This document shows, piece by piece, positions 8,311 to 17,582 of a DNA stretch of 64,000 bases (position 1 is its first letter; each line of letters starts with the position of its first letter). The stretch covers positions 124,001 through 188,000 of the forward strand of contig NZ_ATVL01000010.1 of NCBI RefSeq assembly GCF_000420705.1. The letters are read 5' to 3'. The notes beneath the pieces were generated by a model. It saw nothing but the letters and a program-made list of their open reading frames with translations. It searched no databases and was not told where the DNA came from. Source of the DNA: Hymenobacter norwichensis DSM 15439 (GTDB lineage: Bacteria; Bacteroidota; Bacteroidia; Cytophagales; Hymenobacteraceae). Made by a program: the position numbers and the translations under genes.

Positions 8311-9489
8311 ATGCTGCCTTCCGCAACCAACGAAAACCAACAGCGCGACCAGTCTGCCGAGCGGTTTCTGCGGCTGGTGCAGGAGCGGCGGCGCGGGCGG
8401 CTGAAAATCTACATTGGGCTGGCGGCCGGCGTGGGCAAAACCTACCGCATGCTGCAAGAAGCCCACGATTTGCTTCAGCACGGCGTGGATGTGGTGCTAG
8501 GCTACGTTGTGACGCACGGCCGGGCCGGCACCGAGGCCCAGTTGCAAGGCCTACCCGTGCTGCCGCGCAAGCAGATTTTCTACAAAGGTCGGATGCTAGA
8601 AGAAATGGACGTGCAGGCCATTTTGCAACGCCGGCCCTCTGTGGTGGTGGTGGACGAGCTAGCCCACACCAACGTGCCGGGCTCCCTCAACGAGAAGCGG
8701 TGGCAGGATGTGGAGCAGCTTGTGAAGGCCGGTATTTCGGTGATTACGGCCGTGAATGTGCAGCATCTGGAAAGCCTGCACGACCAGGTGCAGAAGATAA
8801 CCGGCACCGACGTGCAGGAGCGGGTACCCGACCAGGTGTTTAAGCTGGCCGACGAGGTAGTGAACGTAGACCTCACCGTGCCCGAACTGCGCACCCGCTT
8901 GGAGGAAGGCAAAATCTACGACCCGCAGAAGGTGCCCTCGGCGCTGAAGAACTTCTTCCAGCCCGAAAACCTGCTTCAACTGCGCGAATTGGCCCTGAGG
9001 GAAGTAGCCAACCAGCTCGGCCGCCAGATAGACACTGACGCCGGAGGTGCCCCTGCCGTGGCACCCCAGCGCCGCAACGCCGACCGGCTGCTGGCCTGCA
9101 TCAACACCAACGCACAGGCCGCCAAGGAAATCATCCGCAAAACATCTCGCCTCGCCGACCGTCTTGGTGGGGCCAAGTGGTACGTACTCTATGTGCAAAC
9201 CGGCAAAGAATCGGCGGATAGGGTAGGGCTAGCGGCGCAACGGCACCTCATCAACAACCTCCAGCTAGCCACCGAGCTAGGCGGCCAGATTCTGCGGGTG
9301 AAAGCCGACGATATTGTAGCCCAAGTAACGCGCGTAGCCGCCGAAAAAAACGTGTCGCTGCTGATCTGCGGCGTGACCGGCAGCAAAAACTGGTGGGCCC
9401 GCCTCACCCGCCGCGGCGTCACCAACGACCTAATCCGGCAAGTAGCCCGCCACACCCAAGACCTAGATATTTATTTGGTGACGTATTGA
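8311..9489 (+). CDS. KdpD-type sensor domain protein without a kinase
   Basis: A 392-residue cytoplasmic protein equivalent to the N-terminal part of KdpD. Residues 30-240 form the KdpD domain with Walker A (GLAAGVGKT, 36-44) and Walker B (VVVVDELAHTN, D115). Residues 250-392 form a universal stress protein-like domain. The four-helix membrane domain and the histidine kinase of classical KdpD (about 890 residues) are missing, yet the frame closes with a normal stop, so this looks like a genuine stand-alone gene. The next gene is a separate histidine kinase. I infer that it senses cytoplasmic K+ or ATP and modulates that kinase. A longer shifted frame in the same place is a shadow. Confidence 0.88.
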   Translation: MLPSATNENQQRDQSAERFLRLVQERRRGRLKIYIGLAAGVGKTYRMLQEAHDLLQHGVDVVLGYVVTHGRAGTEAQLQGLPVLPRKQIFYKGRMLEEMDVQAILQRRPSVVVVDELAHTNVPGSLNEKRWQDVEQLVKAGISVITAVNVQHLESLHDQVQKITGTDVQERVPDQVFKLADEVVNVDLTVPELRTRLEEGKIYDPQKVPSALKNFFQPENLLQLRELALREVANQLGRQIDTDAGGAPAVAPQRRNADRLLACINTNAQAAKEIIRKTSRLADRLGGAKWYVLYVQTGKESADRVGLAAQRHLINNLQLATELGGQILRVKADDIVAQVTRVAAEKNVSLLICGVTGSKNWWARLTRRGVTNDLIRQVARHTQDLDIYLVTY

Positions 9490-9521
9490 TGGCTATCGAT
9501 AGAATGAGACACATTGACCAT

Positions 9522-9616
9522 CGTCATGCAGAGCAGAGCGAAGCATCTCGCCTGCTGAGGTTGCAATGCTAATCCGACGTCAGCAGGCGAGATGCTTCGC
9601 TCTGCTCTGCATGACG
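9522..9616. repeat. REP-like palindromic element, copy 3
   Basis: Palindrome with ends CGTCATGCAGAGCAGAGCG and its complement, in the gap between the KdpD-like gene and the histidine kinase. An in-frame ATG at 9592 lies inside it, so that ATG is not taken as the kinase start. Confidence 0.9.
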
Positions 9617-9663
9617 TTCTATCAATTATCAGTCTATCAGTCCCCAAGCTCCTACCCCAACGC

Positions 9664-11460
9664 ATGACCCTCAAAACCAAAATCACGCTGGCTTTTACAA
9701 CCATGCTGCTGTTGCTGCTGGCAGTGAGCGGTTACATGCTGTACGCACTCGACCGGCTGGACCGTACTTCGCGTAATGTGCTTAAAGACAACCTATACTC
9801 GGTGGAGCTCGGCCAGCACATGCTACAGGCGCTGGACCGCCTGCCGTACGGTGCCGACTCCGCCGACCCGCAAGGCAAGCCGCGCTTTGAAATGCTACTG
9901 GCCCACGAAGCCGGCAACGTAACCGAGCCCGGCGAGCAGCAGATAGTTGACAAGTTGTTTGAAGACGTGGGGAGTTTCAACCGACTGCTGGCCTCTGATA
10001 CTACGTCGGCAAAGCTGTGGAACGATGCGGTGGGGCGCCTGCGGCAGGATACCTACGCTATGATGAGCCTGAACAGGCAGGCGCTAACGCACAAAAACGA
10101 AGCTGCTAACCGTACCGCCCTGCAACAGCGGCGCTACGTGCTGGCGCTGCTGACCTTCGCTATCCTGACCTCCCTACTGTTTGTATTAAGTGTGCCCGAG
10201 GCAGCCGTTGTGCCTTTGCGCCGCCTCTCGGCCAGTATCGACCACGCTGCCAACCAAGATTTCACAGCCTCGATTCCGGTGGAAGGGCACGACGAGTTTG
10301 CCACGGTAGGCCGCAGTTTCAACCAGATGCTGGTGCAGTTGCAAAGCTACCGTACCTCCTCATTGGCCGAGTTGATGGCTGAGCGTAACCGAGTAGCCAG
10401 CATCGTCAATACGCTTGATGAAGGCTTGCTGCTGGTTGACCAAAACCGGCGCCTGATTGTGGTGAACCCCGTGGCTAGCGCCTTGCTGGCGGTGCCGGCT
10501 GCCCAGCTGCTTGGCCGGCGAGTGGACGAGGTGGCCGCCGAAAACGACCTGTTCCGGGAGATGCTACGTTATTTGGACGTGCCGCCGCCCAAGCGCGAGC
10601 AGGAAACGCCGCTGATTACCATCGCGCAGCAAGGTGAGGAAGTGTATTACCGCCTGAGCGTGCACGATGTAGTAGGGTTCAACCAAGCCCTCGACAAAAA
10701 CGAGTTTGTTGGCTCCATTCTGACGTTGCGCAACATCTCGGAGTTCAAGAAGCTCGACCAGGCCAAATCCAACTTCTTGGCCACCGTGTCGCACGAGTTG
10801 AAAACGCCACTTTCCAGCATCAACTTCAGCCTGAAGCTCTTGCAAAACGGCAAAGTCGGCCCGCTCAACCCCGAGCAGCAAAACATTGTGCTCACGCTCA
10901 AGCAGGAAAACCAGCGCCTGCTGAAACTGGTAGGCGAGCTAATCGACGTATCGCGCCTGGAATCAGGCAACATTCAGCTCAACTTCCAGCCCAGCCACAT
11001 CCACGACATCGTGCAGTTTGCCGCCGATACCATTCAGCTCCAGCTCAAGCCCAAGCAACTCACGCTGAACGTACAGGTACCCACCAATCTGCCCCCTGTG
11101 CGCGCCGACATCGAGAAAACCACGTGGGTACTGCTCAACCTGCTAGCCAACGCCATCCGCTATTCGCCCGAGCAAGAGCAAATCCGCATTTACGCCGCCG
11201 TGGCTCCCGACGGCCAGCAAGTACAGGTGAGCGTGCAGGACAGCGGCCCCGGTATCGCCCCGCAGTATCAGGAGAAGATCTTCCAGCGCTTCGTCCAGAT
11301 TCCTGATAAGAACGGCTACAAAGGCGGCTCCGGCCTGGGCTTGAGCATTGCCCGCGAGTTCATTACCAGCCAGGGCGGCCAACTCTGGGTAAGCAGTGAG
11401 CTGGGCGCCGGCAGCACGTTCGTTTTCACACTACCAGTGGCTGGTAAAGCAGAAGTATAA
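9664..11460 (+). CDS. PAS-containing membrane histidine kinase of the kdp locus
   Basis: A 598-residue sensor kinase. Order of parts: transmembrane helix 1 (about 7-27), periplasmic stretch of some 130 residues, transmembrane helix 2 (about 159-177), HAMP (180-235), PAS (240-360), HisKA with H377 in ATVSHELKTPL, and an ATPase domain with N box and GGSGLGLSIA. The start at 9664 is chosen because the upstream 24 codons lie in a palindromic repeat and lack membrane character. It is the last gene of the kdp operon, and its best partner in the window is the NtrC-type regulator at the window start. Kinase identity is certain; partner and signal are inferred. Confidence 0.92.
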   Translation: MTLKTKITLAFTTMLLLLLAVSGYMLYALDRLDRTSRNVLKDNLYSVELGQHMLQALDRLPYGADSADPQGKPRFEMLLAHEAGNVTEPGEQQIVDKLFEDVGSFNRLLASDTTSAKLWNDAVGRLRQDTYAMMSLNRQALTHKNEAANRTALQQRRYVLALLTFAILTSLLFVLSVPEAAVVPLRRLSASIDHAANQDFTASIPVEGHDEFATVGRSFNQMLVQLQSYRTSSLAELMAERNRVASIVNTLDEGLLLVDQNRRLIVVNPVASALLAVPAAQLLGRRVDEVAAENDLFREMLRYLDVPPPKREQETPLITIAQQGEEVYYRLSVHDVVGFNQALDKNEFVGSILTLRNISEFKKLDQAKSNFLATVSHELKTPLSSINFSLKLLQNGKVGPLNPEQQNIVLTLKQENQRLLKLVGELIDVSRLESGNIQLNFQPSHIHDIVQFAADTIQLQLKPKQLTLNVQVPTNLPPVRADIEKTTWVLLNLLANAIRYSPEQEQIRIYAAVAPDGQQVQVSVQDSGPGIAPQYQEKIFQRFVQIPDKNGYKGGSGLGLSIAREFITSQGGQLWVSSELGAGSTFVFTLPVAGKAEV

Positions 11461-11483
11461 CCCAAGCAGTACCGGCGCAAAAA

Positions 11484-11590
11484 AGCCCGTCATGCAGAGG
11501 CGCAGCCGAAGCATCTCGCGTGCTGACGTCAGGTTGCTACCCTCACATCAGCACGCGAGATGCTTCGGCTGCGCCTCTGCATGACGGGCT
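11484..11590. repeat. REP-like palindromic element, copy 4
   Basis: Palindrome with ends AGCCCGTCATGCAGAGG and its complement, in the 147-base convergent gap between the kdp kinase (+) and the last fructan gene (-). By position it could serve as a two-way transcription stop. Confidence 0.9.
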
Positions 11591-11607
11591 ACCGGGAAGA
11601 CTTTCGT

Positions 11608-13239
11608 TTAGGGTTTGGTGACGGTGATGTTCTTGAAAGTGGCAGTGCTGTTATCCACGAAGAGGCCCCAAGAGGTACCGGCGGCGCGATACACGCGGGA
11701 GCTGAGCGCCACCTCGTTGTTGAGGTACACCACTACCATCGAGTTTTCGAACACGATATCCACCCTATACTCGGTGTCGGGCGCGAGCGGGAACGGCACG
11801 TCGTTGGTGGCAACGGTTGTCGTCGTTAGGGCCGAGCGGCGCGTTTTATCCAGGCTGAACCGTTGCTGGCCGGGCACGAACCGCAGGCTGTATACGTCGT
11901 CGTACCCGTCGCAGGCCCCGAGTAAGAAGCCGAAATCCTTGTTAGCGCTGCTGTACGATACGGTGGCGTGCAGCTTGTAGCGCACCGGAGCTATGGGGTT
12001 GAACAGCACATTGGCCACGTCCTGGTTGGCGGGGCTGCTGAGGGTGTAGGAATGCGTATTCGGGGTGATATTCGTGACGTTGCCCCACTGGCTGTCCTTG
12101 ATAAGTGGTTCGGATTGGGCTTCCAGGTGGCTTTTCAGGGTGTGCGGGATGCTTACGGCCAGGTCCTTGTTGGCTTTCTGGTAGAGCTTGTGAGCCACCA
12201 GGTTGCCGCCCCACTGCCAGTTGCCGCCGTCAGTGCTGCCGCCCAGGCGGTTGGTCCACCCAAACAGATACCGGTCGTAGTTGTCGGCGGCGGTTTTGGC
12301 GGCGTAGATGCCGTTGCCCTCGAACCGGTCGGGGCCGGTGGGCAAACTCCAGGGGCCGGTGGCGCTGGGGCCCTTGCGGTAGTACACGTGCTTTGTATCG
12401 ATGTCGGAAAACAGCAGGTAGTAGGTGTCGCCCAGCTTGAAGACTTCCGGCGTTTCCAGCATGAAGTAGTTGGTGGCCCCGCCGTCGTAGAGGATGCCGG
12501 CGTAGGTCCAGCTTTTCAGATTAGGCGAGGTGTAGCGGGCAATGACGCCGCGCCAGGTGCCGTTCACGTTCTTGCGCGCCGATACCAGCATCTGGTAGCG
12601 GTTGCTGGCATCATCCCGAAATACGAACGGGTCCCGGAAGTTGTCCTGCTCATCAAAACCCTGCCCGGTGGGCGCGTAAATGGTGGTAAAGCCCGGGTCC
12701 TTCGCAAATTTCTGCCCCAGCCCGCGCGAAGTAGCCAGCATCACGCCCTCCTTATGGCTCACGCACCCCGACGGATAGTTGGGGTTGTGGCCGGTATAGT
12801 AGGCGTAGTAGGTGCTGCCTTTTTTGGTGATGCTGCCCGTGCCCAACGCGTAATCCTGCTCGCAGCCCTGGGTGCTACAGCTTAGCGCCTCGCCCACCGG
12901 CAGTCCGGCGTAGCTCACGAAGTTGCTGGTGCTGAGGCCCCACCACGGATGCCGCTGATGCGTAGCGTCGTTCCAGATGTCTTTGAGGTAATACACTTTG
13001 AAGGCATTGGCCTCCGAATCGAAGTAGGGCATCACGTCGCCGATGGGGGCCAGCTGGTCGCCGAGCGGGTAGAGCTGGTAGTCCGACGATTCGGGGCGCG
13101 GGCCGCAGACGAGGGCGCTGCTGGTAGGCGCCGCCGTGGGCGCAGTGGCAGGAACGGCCGTTTCCTGGGCGCAGCTACCGAAAAGTAGCGACACACCAAA
13201 GAGCCCGGCCTTTCCCAGCGGGGAAAAGCAGGTGTTCAT
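11608..13239 (-). CDS. Divergent GH32-like glycoside hydrolase, lipoprotein
   Basis: A 543-residue putative lipoprotein (lipobox LLFGSC, C23) with a five-bladed beta-propeller glycosidase domain and a C-terminal beta-sandwich. Instead of the classical WMNDPNG nucleophile motif it has GDVMPYFD (D68), then FRDPFVF (RDP at 202-204) and FMLETPEVF (candidate acid/base E262). This spacing fits clan GH-J, nearest to the non-classical GH32 branch. It is the last gene of the fructan operon, so a role in trimming fructan or sucrose-like oligosaccharides is likely, but substrate cannot be read. Two extra cysteine pairs (CSTQGC, near 121-126) may form disulfides. A GH43-type enzyme is the main alternative. 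Confidence 0.75.
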   Translation of the reverse strand: MNTCFSPLGKAGLFGVSLLFGSCAQETAVPATAPTAAPTSSALVCGPRPESSDYQLYPLGDQLAPIGDVMPYFDSEANAFKVYYLKDIWNDATHQRHPWWGLSTSNFVSYAGLPVGEALSCSTQGCEQDYALGTGSITKKGSTYYAYYTGHNPNYPSGCVSHKEGVMLATSRGLGQKFAKDPGFTTIYAPTGQGFDEQDNFRDPFVFRDDASNRYQMLVSARKNVNGTWRGVIARYTSPNLKSWTYAGILYDGGATNYFMLETPEVFKLGDTYYLLFSDIDTKHVYYRKGPSATGPWSLPTGPDRFEGNGIYAAKTAADNYDRYLFGWTNRLGGSTDGGNWQWGGNLVAHKLYQKANKDLAVSIPHTLKSHLEAQSEPLIKDSQWGNVTNITPNTHSYTLSSPANQDVANVLFNPIAPVRYKLHATVSYSSANKDFGFLLGACDGYDDVYSLRFVPGQQRFSLDKTRRSALTTTTVATNDVPFPLAPDTEYRVDIVFENSMVVVYLNNEVALSSRVYRAAGTSWGLFVDNSTATFKNITVTKP

Positions 13240-13307
13240 AGTGGTGGAAATTGGAAGGTTGGAAAAGAAAAAGCCCAGACCGTGGGGTCTGGGCTTCCGT
13301 GGAAAGA

Positions 13308-14873
13308 CTATTTCACTTCCTGACTCAACTTGGTGTAAGTCAGCGCGTCTACGGTGAGGCCGCTGGCTGATTTCAGCTTGAGCGTGGTGTAGGGCTGCGT
13401 GGGGAAGAACAGCTCGGTCATGGTGGTGAGGCCGCCGTCGGCAAATACTTCCACCGACGTGGCATCGAAGAGCAGCGTGAGGTCGGCGGCGGGGGTGGTG
13501 GCTAGGCGCGGGGCGGGGTGGCGGCCGGCGAATTTGTCGCTGAAGGCCATCTGGCCGGCTTTGCTTCGGTCGATGTAGTATTGGTTGGCTTGCTTATCGT
13601 AGCCGATAACCAGTTCCTCGCCTTTGGCATTGCCTAGCACCAGCGCAAAATCCTGAAGTTGCTTGGTGCTCATCTTCAGCTGAAACTGCGGCGTTAGAGC
13701 CGGGATTTTACCGTCCAAGATTAGCTCCGGTTTCACCGTCAGGTTGTTCAGGGTCTGGCCGGCCTGGGCTATCTTGGCTACTTCCTTGACGGGCGTGGAG
13801 GTCAGGTAGATTTCCGAGCCGACTTGCTTGAGGGATAGGTCGCGCGGCGCGGTCATGGCGTTGCGCCAGGGCGAGGTAGGCACTTGGTTGGCGTACTCCC
13901 AGTTGCTCATCCAGCCGAGGAAGATTTTGCGGGCGCCGGTGTTGCCCCAGGTTATGCCGGCGTAGTCGTCTTTGCCCCAGTCCACCCACTTCTGGGTGGT
14001 AGTAGTGGGCGTGAAGGTTCTGCCATCAAACTGACCCACAAAGTATTGCGTGGCCGAGCCGCCGTTGGGGCCGCCGGGGTTGATACTTATCAGCAGCACC
14101 CAGTGGGTTTTGCCGTTCAAGGTCAGCGGAAACAAATCGGGGCACTCCCACACGCCGCCGTGGGCACCCAGCTTCTCGCCGAACTCGCTCAGCTTGGTCC
14201 AGTCCTTCAGGTTCGGCGACGAATAGAACGTAATCCGGTCCTTGGTGGCCAGGGTCATCACCCACTTCTTGGCCACCTCGTTCCAGCTCACTTTCGGGTC
14301 GCGGAAGTCAGGAATGCCGGGGTTGGGTAGCACCGGGTTGCCAGCGTACTTCTTCCAGGTTTTGCCTTCGTCGAGGCTGTAGGCGAGGCTCTGGTACTGG
14401 TGCTTGTTGGTTTTCTTTTTCTCTTCGGGGTCGTTGTGGTGGGTGAAGATGGCCACCATGGCGTTCTTGCCGAAGCCGGCCGTGTTGTCTTTGTCAATAA
14501 CCGCGCTGCCCGAGAAAATCCAGCCCAGCGAGTCGGGGTACAGCGCAATGGGCTGCTCCTGCCAGCTTACCAAGTCTTTGCTGGTGGCGTGGCCCCAGTG
14601 CATCGGGCCCCACTCCATGCCATCGGGGTAGTGCTGGAAGAACAGGTGGTAGGTGCCGTTGTAGTACACCATGCCGTTGGGGTCGTTCATCCAATGCGCA
14701 GCCGGGCTGAAGTGGTAGGCCGGGCGGTACTGCGGCGTGGCAGGCGGCACCGAATCGGACGCGGCCTTGGTGCTGGCATCGGTGGTAGTAGCAGCCGTAT
14801 CAGTCGTTTTGGCGTCGGGGGTGCACGCAGCGAGGCTAGCTGCCGCCAGCGCCAGAAGAAGCGTTTTTTTCAT
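13308..14873 (-). CDS. GH32 fructanase (levanase/inulinase-type), lipoprotein
   Basis: A 521-residue lipoprotein (lipobox SLAAC, C17) of glycoside hydrolase family 32, which cleaves fructose from levan, inulin or sucrose. All three catalytic motifs are present: WMNDPNG (nucleophile D64), FRDPK (D192) and ECPDLF (acid/base E243), followed by a GH32 C-terminal beta-sandwich. Residues 18-48 are a low-complexity Thr/Ala/Asp linker. The frame runs upstream to 14939, but the start at 14873 (MKKTLLLALAAA) gives the signal peptide. It lies between fructokinase and the divergent GH32-like gene. Endo or exo action cannot be decided. Confidence 0.93.
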   Translation of the reverse strand: MKKTLLLALAAASLAACTPDAKTTDTAATTTDASTKAASDSVPPATPQYRPAYHFSPAAHWMNDPNGMVYYNGTYHLFFQHYPDGMEWGPMHWGHATSKDLVSWQEQPIALYPDSLGWIFSGSAVIDKDNTAGFGKNAMVAIFTHHNDPEEKKKTNKHQYQSLAYSLDEGKTWKKYAGNPVLPNPGIPDFRDPKVSWNEVAKKWVMTLATKDRITFYSSPNLKDWTKLSEFGEKLGAHGGVWECPDLFPLTLNGKTHWVLLISINPGGPNGGSATQYFVGQFDGRTFTPTTTTQKWVDWGKDDYAGITWGNTGARKIFLGWMSNWEYANQVPTSPWRNAMTAPRDLSLKQVGSEIYLTSTPVKEVAKIAQAGQTLNNLTVKPELILDGKIPALTPQFQLKMSTKQLQDFALVLGNAKGEELVIGYDKQANQYYIDRSKAGQMAFSDKFAGRHPAPRLATTPAADLTLLFDATSVEVFADGGLTTMTELFFPTQPYTTLKLKSASGLTVDALTYTKLSQEVK

Positions 14874-14911
14874 GGGTGGGGAAGTAGGGGAGAGGGAAAG
14901 CACCAAAGTCA

Positions 14912-15010
14912 CCGTCATGCAGAGGCGGAGCCGAAGCATCTCGCGGGCTGATGTTGAGGTAGGAAACCGGTGTCAGCACGCGAGATTCCTCGCTGCACTC
15001 GGAATGACGG
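14912..15010. repeat. REP-like palindromic element, copy 5 (degenerate)
   Basis: Ends CCGTCATGCAGAGG and a decayed right arm (TCGGAATGACGG), with several arm mismatches; the most eroded copy of the family. It lies between fructokinase and GH32. Confidence 0.8.
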
Positions 15011-15047
15011 CCTTTTAGATATCGGAAAGCAAGCTGTGATAGAGGAA

Positions 15048-15938
15048 CTACACTGCCTGCGCGGCTAGCAGCTCGCGCACGTCGGTTTCAGTGAAGGCGG
15101 GAGTAGCGCCCTGGTGAGTGGCTACCAGAGCGCCGGTGGCGCAGGCGAAGCGGAGCATTTCGCCGGGTTCCTGGCCAGCCAGCCAGCCTTTGAGCAGCGC
15201 CGCCAGAAACGAGTCACCGCTACCGATGGTGTCTTTCACTTCCACCGACACGCCGGGGGCGCGGTAGAGCTGGTTGTTGGCCCAGAGCATGGCTCCGTCG
15301 GCGCCGCAGGTTACGCACACGGCTTGCAAATCGAAGCGGGTGGCTAGCCACTGCATAGCGGTGGGCCGGTCGGTTTCCTGACCGAACCAGGCCATGATTT
15401 CGGCTAGCTCGTGGTGGTTCATCTTCACCAGATTGGTTTTTTCGAGCAGGTATTTCACTACCTCCTTGTGGTAGTGCGGGGGACGCATATTCACGTCGAA
15501 TACCTTGAAATTGGCGTGCTCCAGCAAGCGGTACAGCGTTTCGCGGGTAGGAGCCTGGCGGGCGGCGAGGCTGCCGAATACGAATACCTCGGCCTGCTCC
15601 ACCAGCTTTTCCACGGTGGCATCGTACTGGATGTAGTCCCAGGCTACGGGCTGTACAATCTTGTAGGTCACCTCGTTGCTGTCGTCTACGTTGGCTTTTA
15701 CCACGCCGGTGAGGTGGGTTTTGCCGTGCTGCACGTAGTCGGTACGCAAGCCCTTCGACTCAATGAAATCGAGCAGTTCCGTGCCCAGGTCGTCGTCGCC
15801 GACGCGGCTGATTAGGTCCACGGATTGACCGAGCTGGTGCAGGTGCACGGCCACGTTGAAGGGCGCGCCGCCGGGCTGCTTGCCGCTCGGCAGCACGTCC
15901 CACAGAATTTCACCGAAGCAGACTATCTTATCAGACAT
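15048..15938 (-). CDS. PfkB-family fructokinase
   Basis: A 296-residue cytoplasmic sugar kinase of the PfkB/ribokinase family. It shows the N-terminal GGAPFNVAVHL substrate motif and the C-terminal DTIGSGDSF signature with the catalytic base D242. It would phosphorylate fructose released by the GH32 enzymes. The gene sits between the sugar transporter and the GH32 gene, as in Bacteroides fructan loci. Another hexose cannot be excluded on sequence alone. Confidence 0.9.
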   Translation of the reverse strand: MSDKIVCFGEILWDVLPSGKQPGGAPFNVAVHLHQLGQSVDLISRVGDDDLGTELLDFIESKGLRTDYVQHGKTHLTGVVKANVDDSNEVTYKIVQPVAWDYIQYDATVEKLVEQAEVFVFGSLAARQAPTRETLYRLLEHANFKVFDVNMRPPHYHKEVVKYLLEKTNLVKMNHHELAEIMAWFGQETDRPTAMQWLATRFDLQAVCVTCGADGAMLWANNQLYRAPGVSVEVKDTIGSGDSFLAALLKGWLAGQEPGEMLRFACATGALVATHQGATPAFTETDVRELLAAQAV

Positions 15939-15969
15939 GAGATGTTGGGATTTAAAGGTCAGATGGGAA

Positions 15970-16067
15970 CGTCATGCAGAGGCGGAGCCGAAGCATCTCG
16001 CGTGCTGATGTACGATTACTAACTCAACGATTCGAGCGAGATGCTTCGGCTGCGCCCCTGCATGACG
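15970..16067. repeat. REP-like palindromic element, copy 6
   Basis: Palindrome with ends CGTCATGCAGAGGCGGAGCCG and its near complement, between the MFS transporter and fructokinase. It ends a few bases from the stop of the transporter. Confidence 0.88.
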
Positions 16068-16072
16068 GGCTA

Positions 16073-17407
16073 CTAGTGAATTACGAGCGTTTTCTCCAGC
16101 TGTTCGAGGCTGGTGCCTTTGGTTTCGGGCATCATGCGCCACACGAAGAGCAACTGGAGCACCATCATGCCGCAGAAGAAGGCGAAGGTGTGGCCACCGC
16201 CTAGCTTTTCGGCCAGGGGCGGGAAGGCGAAGGCAATAACGGCTGCCATCACCCAGTGCGTGCTCGAACCCAGGGCCTGCCCTTTGGCGCGCACCGTGTT
16301 AGGGAAGATTTCCGAGATGAACACCCAGATAACCGCGCCCTGCGAGAAAGCGAAAAAGGCAATGTACACGAACAGCAAGATGGGCACCAGCATGCCATTC
16401 AAGGCGCTGAAGCTCTGGGTGTAAAATGCCCACGACACCAGCCCCAGCGTAGCAATCAGCCCATAAGAGCCAATAAGCATCAGCTTGCGGCGCCCGAACT
16501 GGTCGATGACCTGGCGGGCCAGCAGCGTGAAGGCGAAGTTCACCAAGCCAATACCCGCCGACGAGAGCAGCGCCGCACCCTGGCCCAACCCCGTCATTTC
16601 GAAGATGCGCGGGGCGAAGTAGATGATGGCGTTGATGCCCGACACCTGGTTGAAGACGGCAAACAGCACGGCCAGTATGACAGGGGTGCGGTACTGTGGT
16701 GCAAACAACGATTTGCCGCCTACCATGGCATCATCGGATGCATTGGTAGTCAATACGTTGGCTACTTCCTGGTCGGCGGTGGCGGGGTTGATGAGCTGGA
16801 ACACCTGGCGGCCTTCTTCTACGCGGCCCCGGCCCAGCAGCCAGCGGGGGCTTTCTGGAACGCGGAACAGCAGCAGGAAAAACGCGGCAGCCGGCACCAC
16901 CTGCACGCCCAGCATCCAGCGCCAATCGTTTTCGCCCACGCCGGTCAGCAGGTAGTTGGAGAGGTAGGCGGCGAGGATGCCGAACACGATGTTGAATTGG
17001 AACATGGCCACCATCTGCCCCCGCTTCTCGGCCGGCGACACTTCCGAAATGTAGAGCGGGGCCGTCACCGACGATGCCCCTACGCCCAGCCCGCCCAGGA
17101 ACCGGAACACCATGAACAGCACCCAGTTGGAGGTAACGGCCGCGCCCAGCGCCGACACGAAGTAGAGCACCGCAATCCAGATGAGCGTCTGGCGGCGGCC
17201 CAGCTTATCGGACGGAATACCGCCGAAGATGGCCCCGAACACCGTGCCAATCAGGGCAATAGCAATAGTGAAGCCGTGCTCCACCGGGCTTAGCCCCCAG
17301 AGCTGCTGGATGGCTTTTTCGGCCCCGGAAATAACGGCGGTGTCGAAGCCGAACAAGAAGCCGCCCAGCGCCACGACCAGGGACCAAAAGAATACGTTGT
17401 TTTTCAT
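16073..17407 (-). CDS. Sugar porter-family MFS transporter, probable fructose importer
   Basis: A 444-residue inner-membrane transporter with about twelve predicted helices. Sugar porter signatures include GGFLFGFDTAVISGAE in helix 1, DKLGRRQT after helix 2, QQ-region equivalent NQVSGINAIIYF in helix 7 and PETKG near the C-terminus. Its place after susCD and before fructokinase suggests import of free fructose by proton symport, the arrangement known from Bacteroides fructan loci. Substrate is inferred from context. Confidence 0.9.
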   Translation of the reverse strand: MKNNVFFWSLVVALGGFLFGFDTAVISGAEKAIQQLWGLSPVEHGFTIAIALIGTVFGAIFGGIPSDKLGRRQTLIWIAVLYFVSALGAAVTSNWVLFMVFRFLGGLGVGASSVTAPLYISEVSPAEKRGQMVAMFQFNIVFGILAAYLSNYLLTGVGENDWRWMLGVQVVPAAAFFLLLFRVPESPRWLLGRGRVEEGRQVFQLINPATADQEVANVLTTNASDDAMVGGKSLFAPQYRTPVILAVLFAVFNQVSGINAIIYFAPRIFEMTGLGQGAALLSSAGIGLVNFAFTLLARQVIDQFGRRKLMLIGSYGLIATLGLVSWAFYTQSFSALNGMLVPILLFVYIAFFAFSQGAVIWVFISEIFPNTVRAKGQALGSSTHWVMAAVIAFAFPPLAEKLGGGHTFAFFCGMMVLQLLFVWRMMPETKGTSLEQLEKTLVIH

Positions 17408-17431
17408 CGGGAATTTGGTTCGATGTCGGGC

Positions 17432-17562
17432 GCCTCACCCCTAGCCCCTCTCCGAAAAAGGAGAGGGGACTAGCTCTAATATTTAAAAGCTAGTTGAAGA
17501 AGTGGGCAATGAAATAAAATCTAGAATCTAGTTCCCCTCTCCTTTTCGGAGAGGGGTTAGGC
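17432..17562. repeat. CCCCTC/GAGGGG palindromic element, copy 3
   Basis: Ends GCCTCACCCCTAGCCCCTCT and its near complement, with an internal hairpin in each arm. It fills the susD-transporter gap and closely resembles the copy between kdpA and kdpB. Confidence 0.85.
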
Positions 17563-17582
17563 CCTACGCTTGGGCCACTATG

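Noticed and set aside
8292..8843. 183-codon plus-strand frame overlapping the KdpD-like gene
   Set aside because: A frame-shifted shadow rich in Ala/Arg/Gly; the other frame carries the Walker motifs.
16256..17293. 345-codon plus-strand frame
   Set aside because: It lies wholly opposite the sugar transporter, is His/Arg/Gln-rich and has no domain: a shadow of the real gene.
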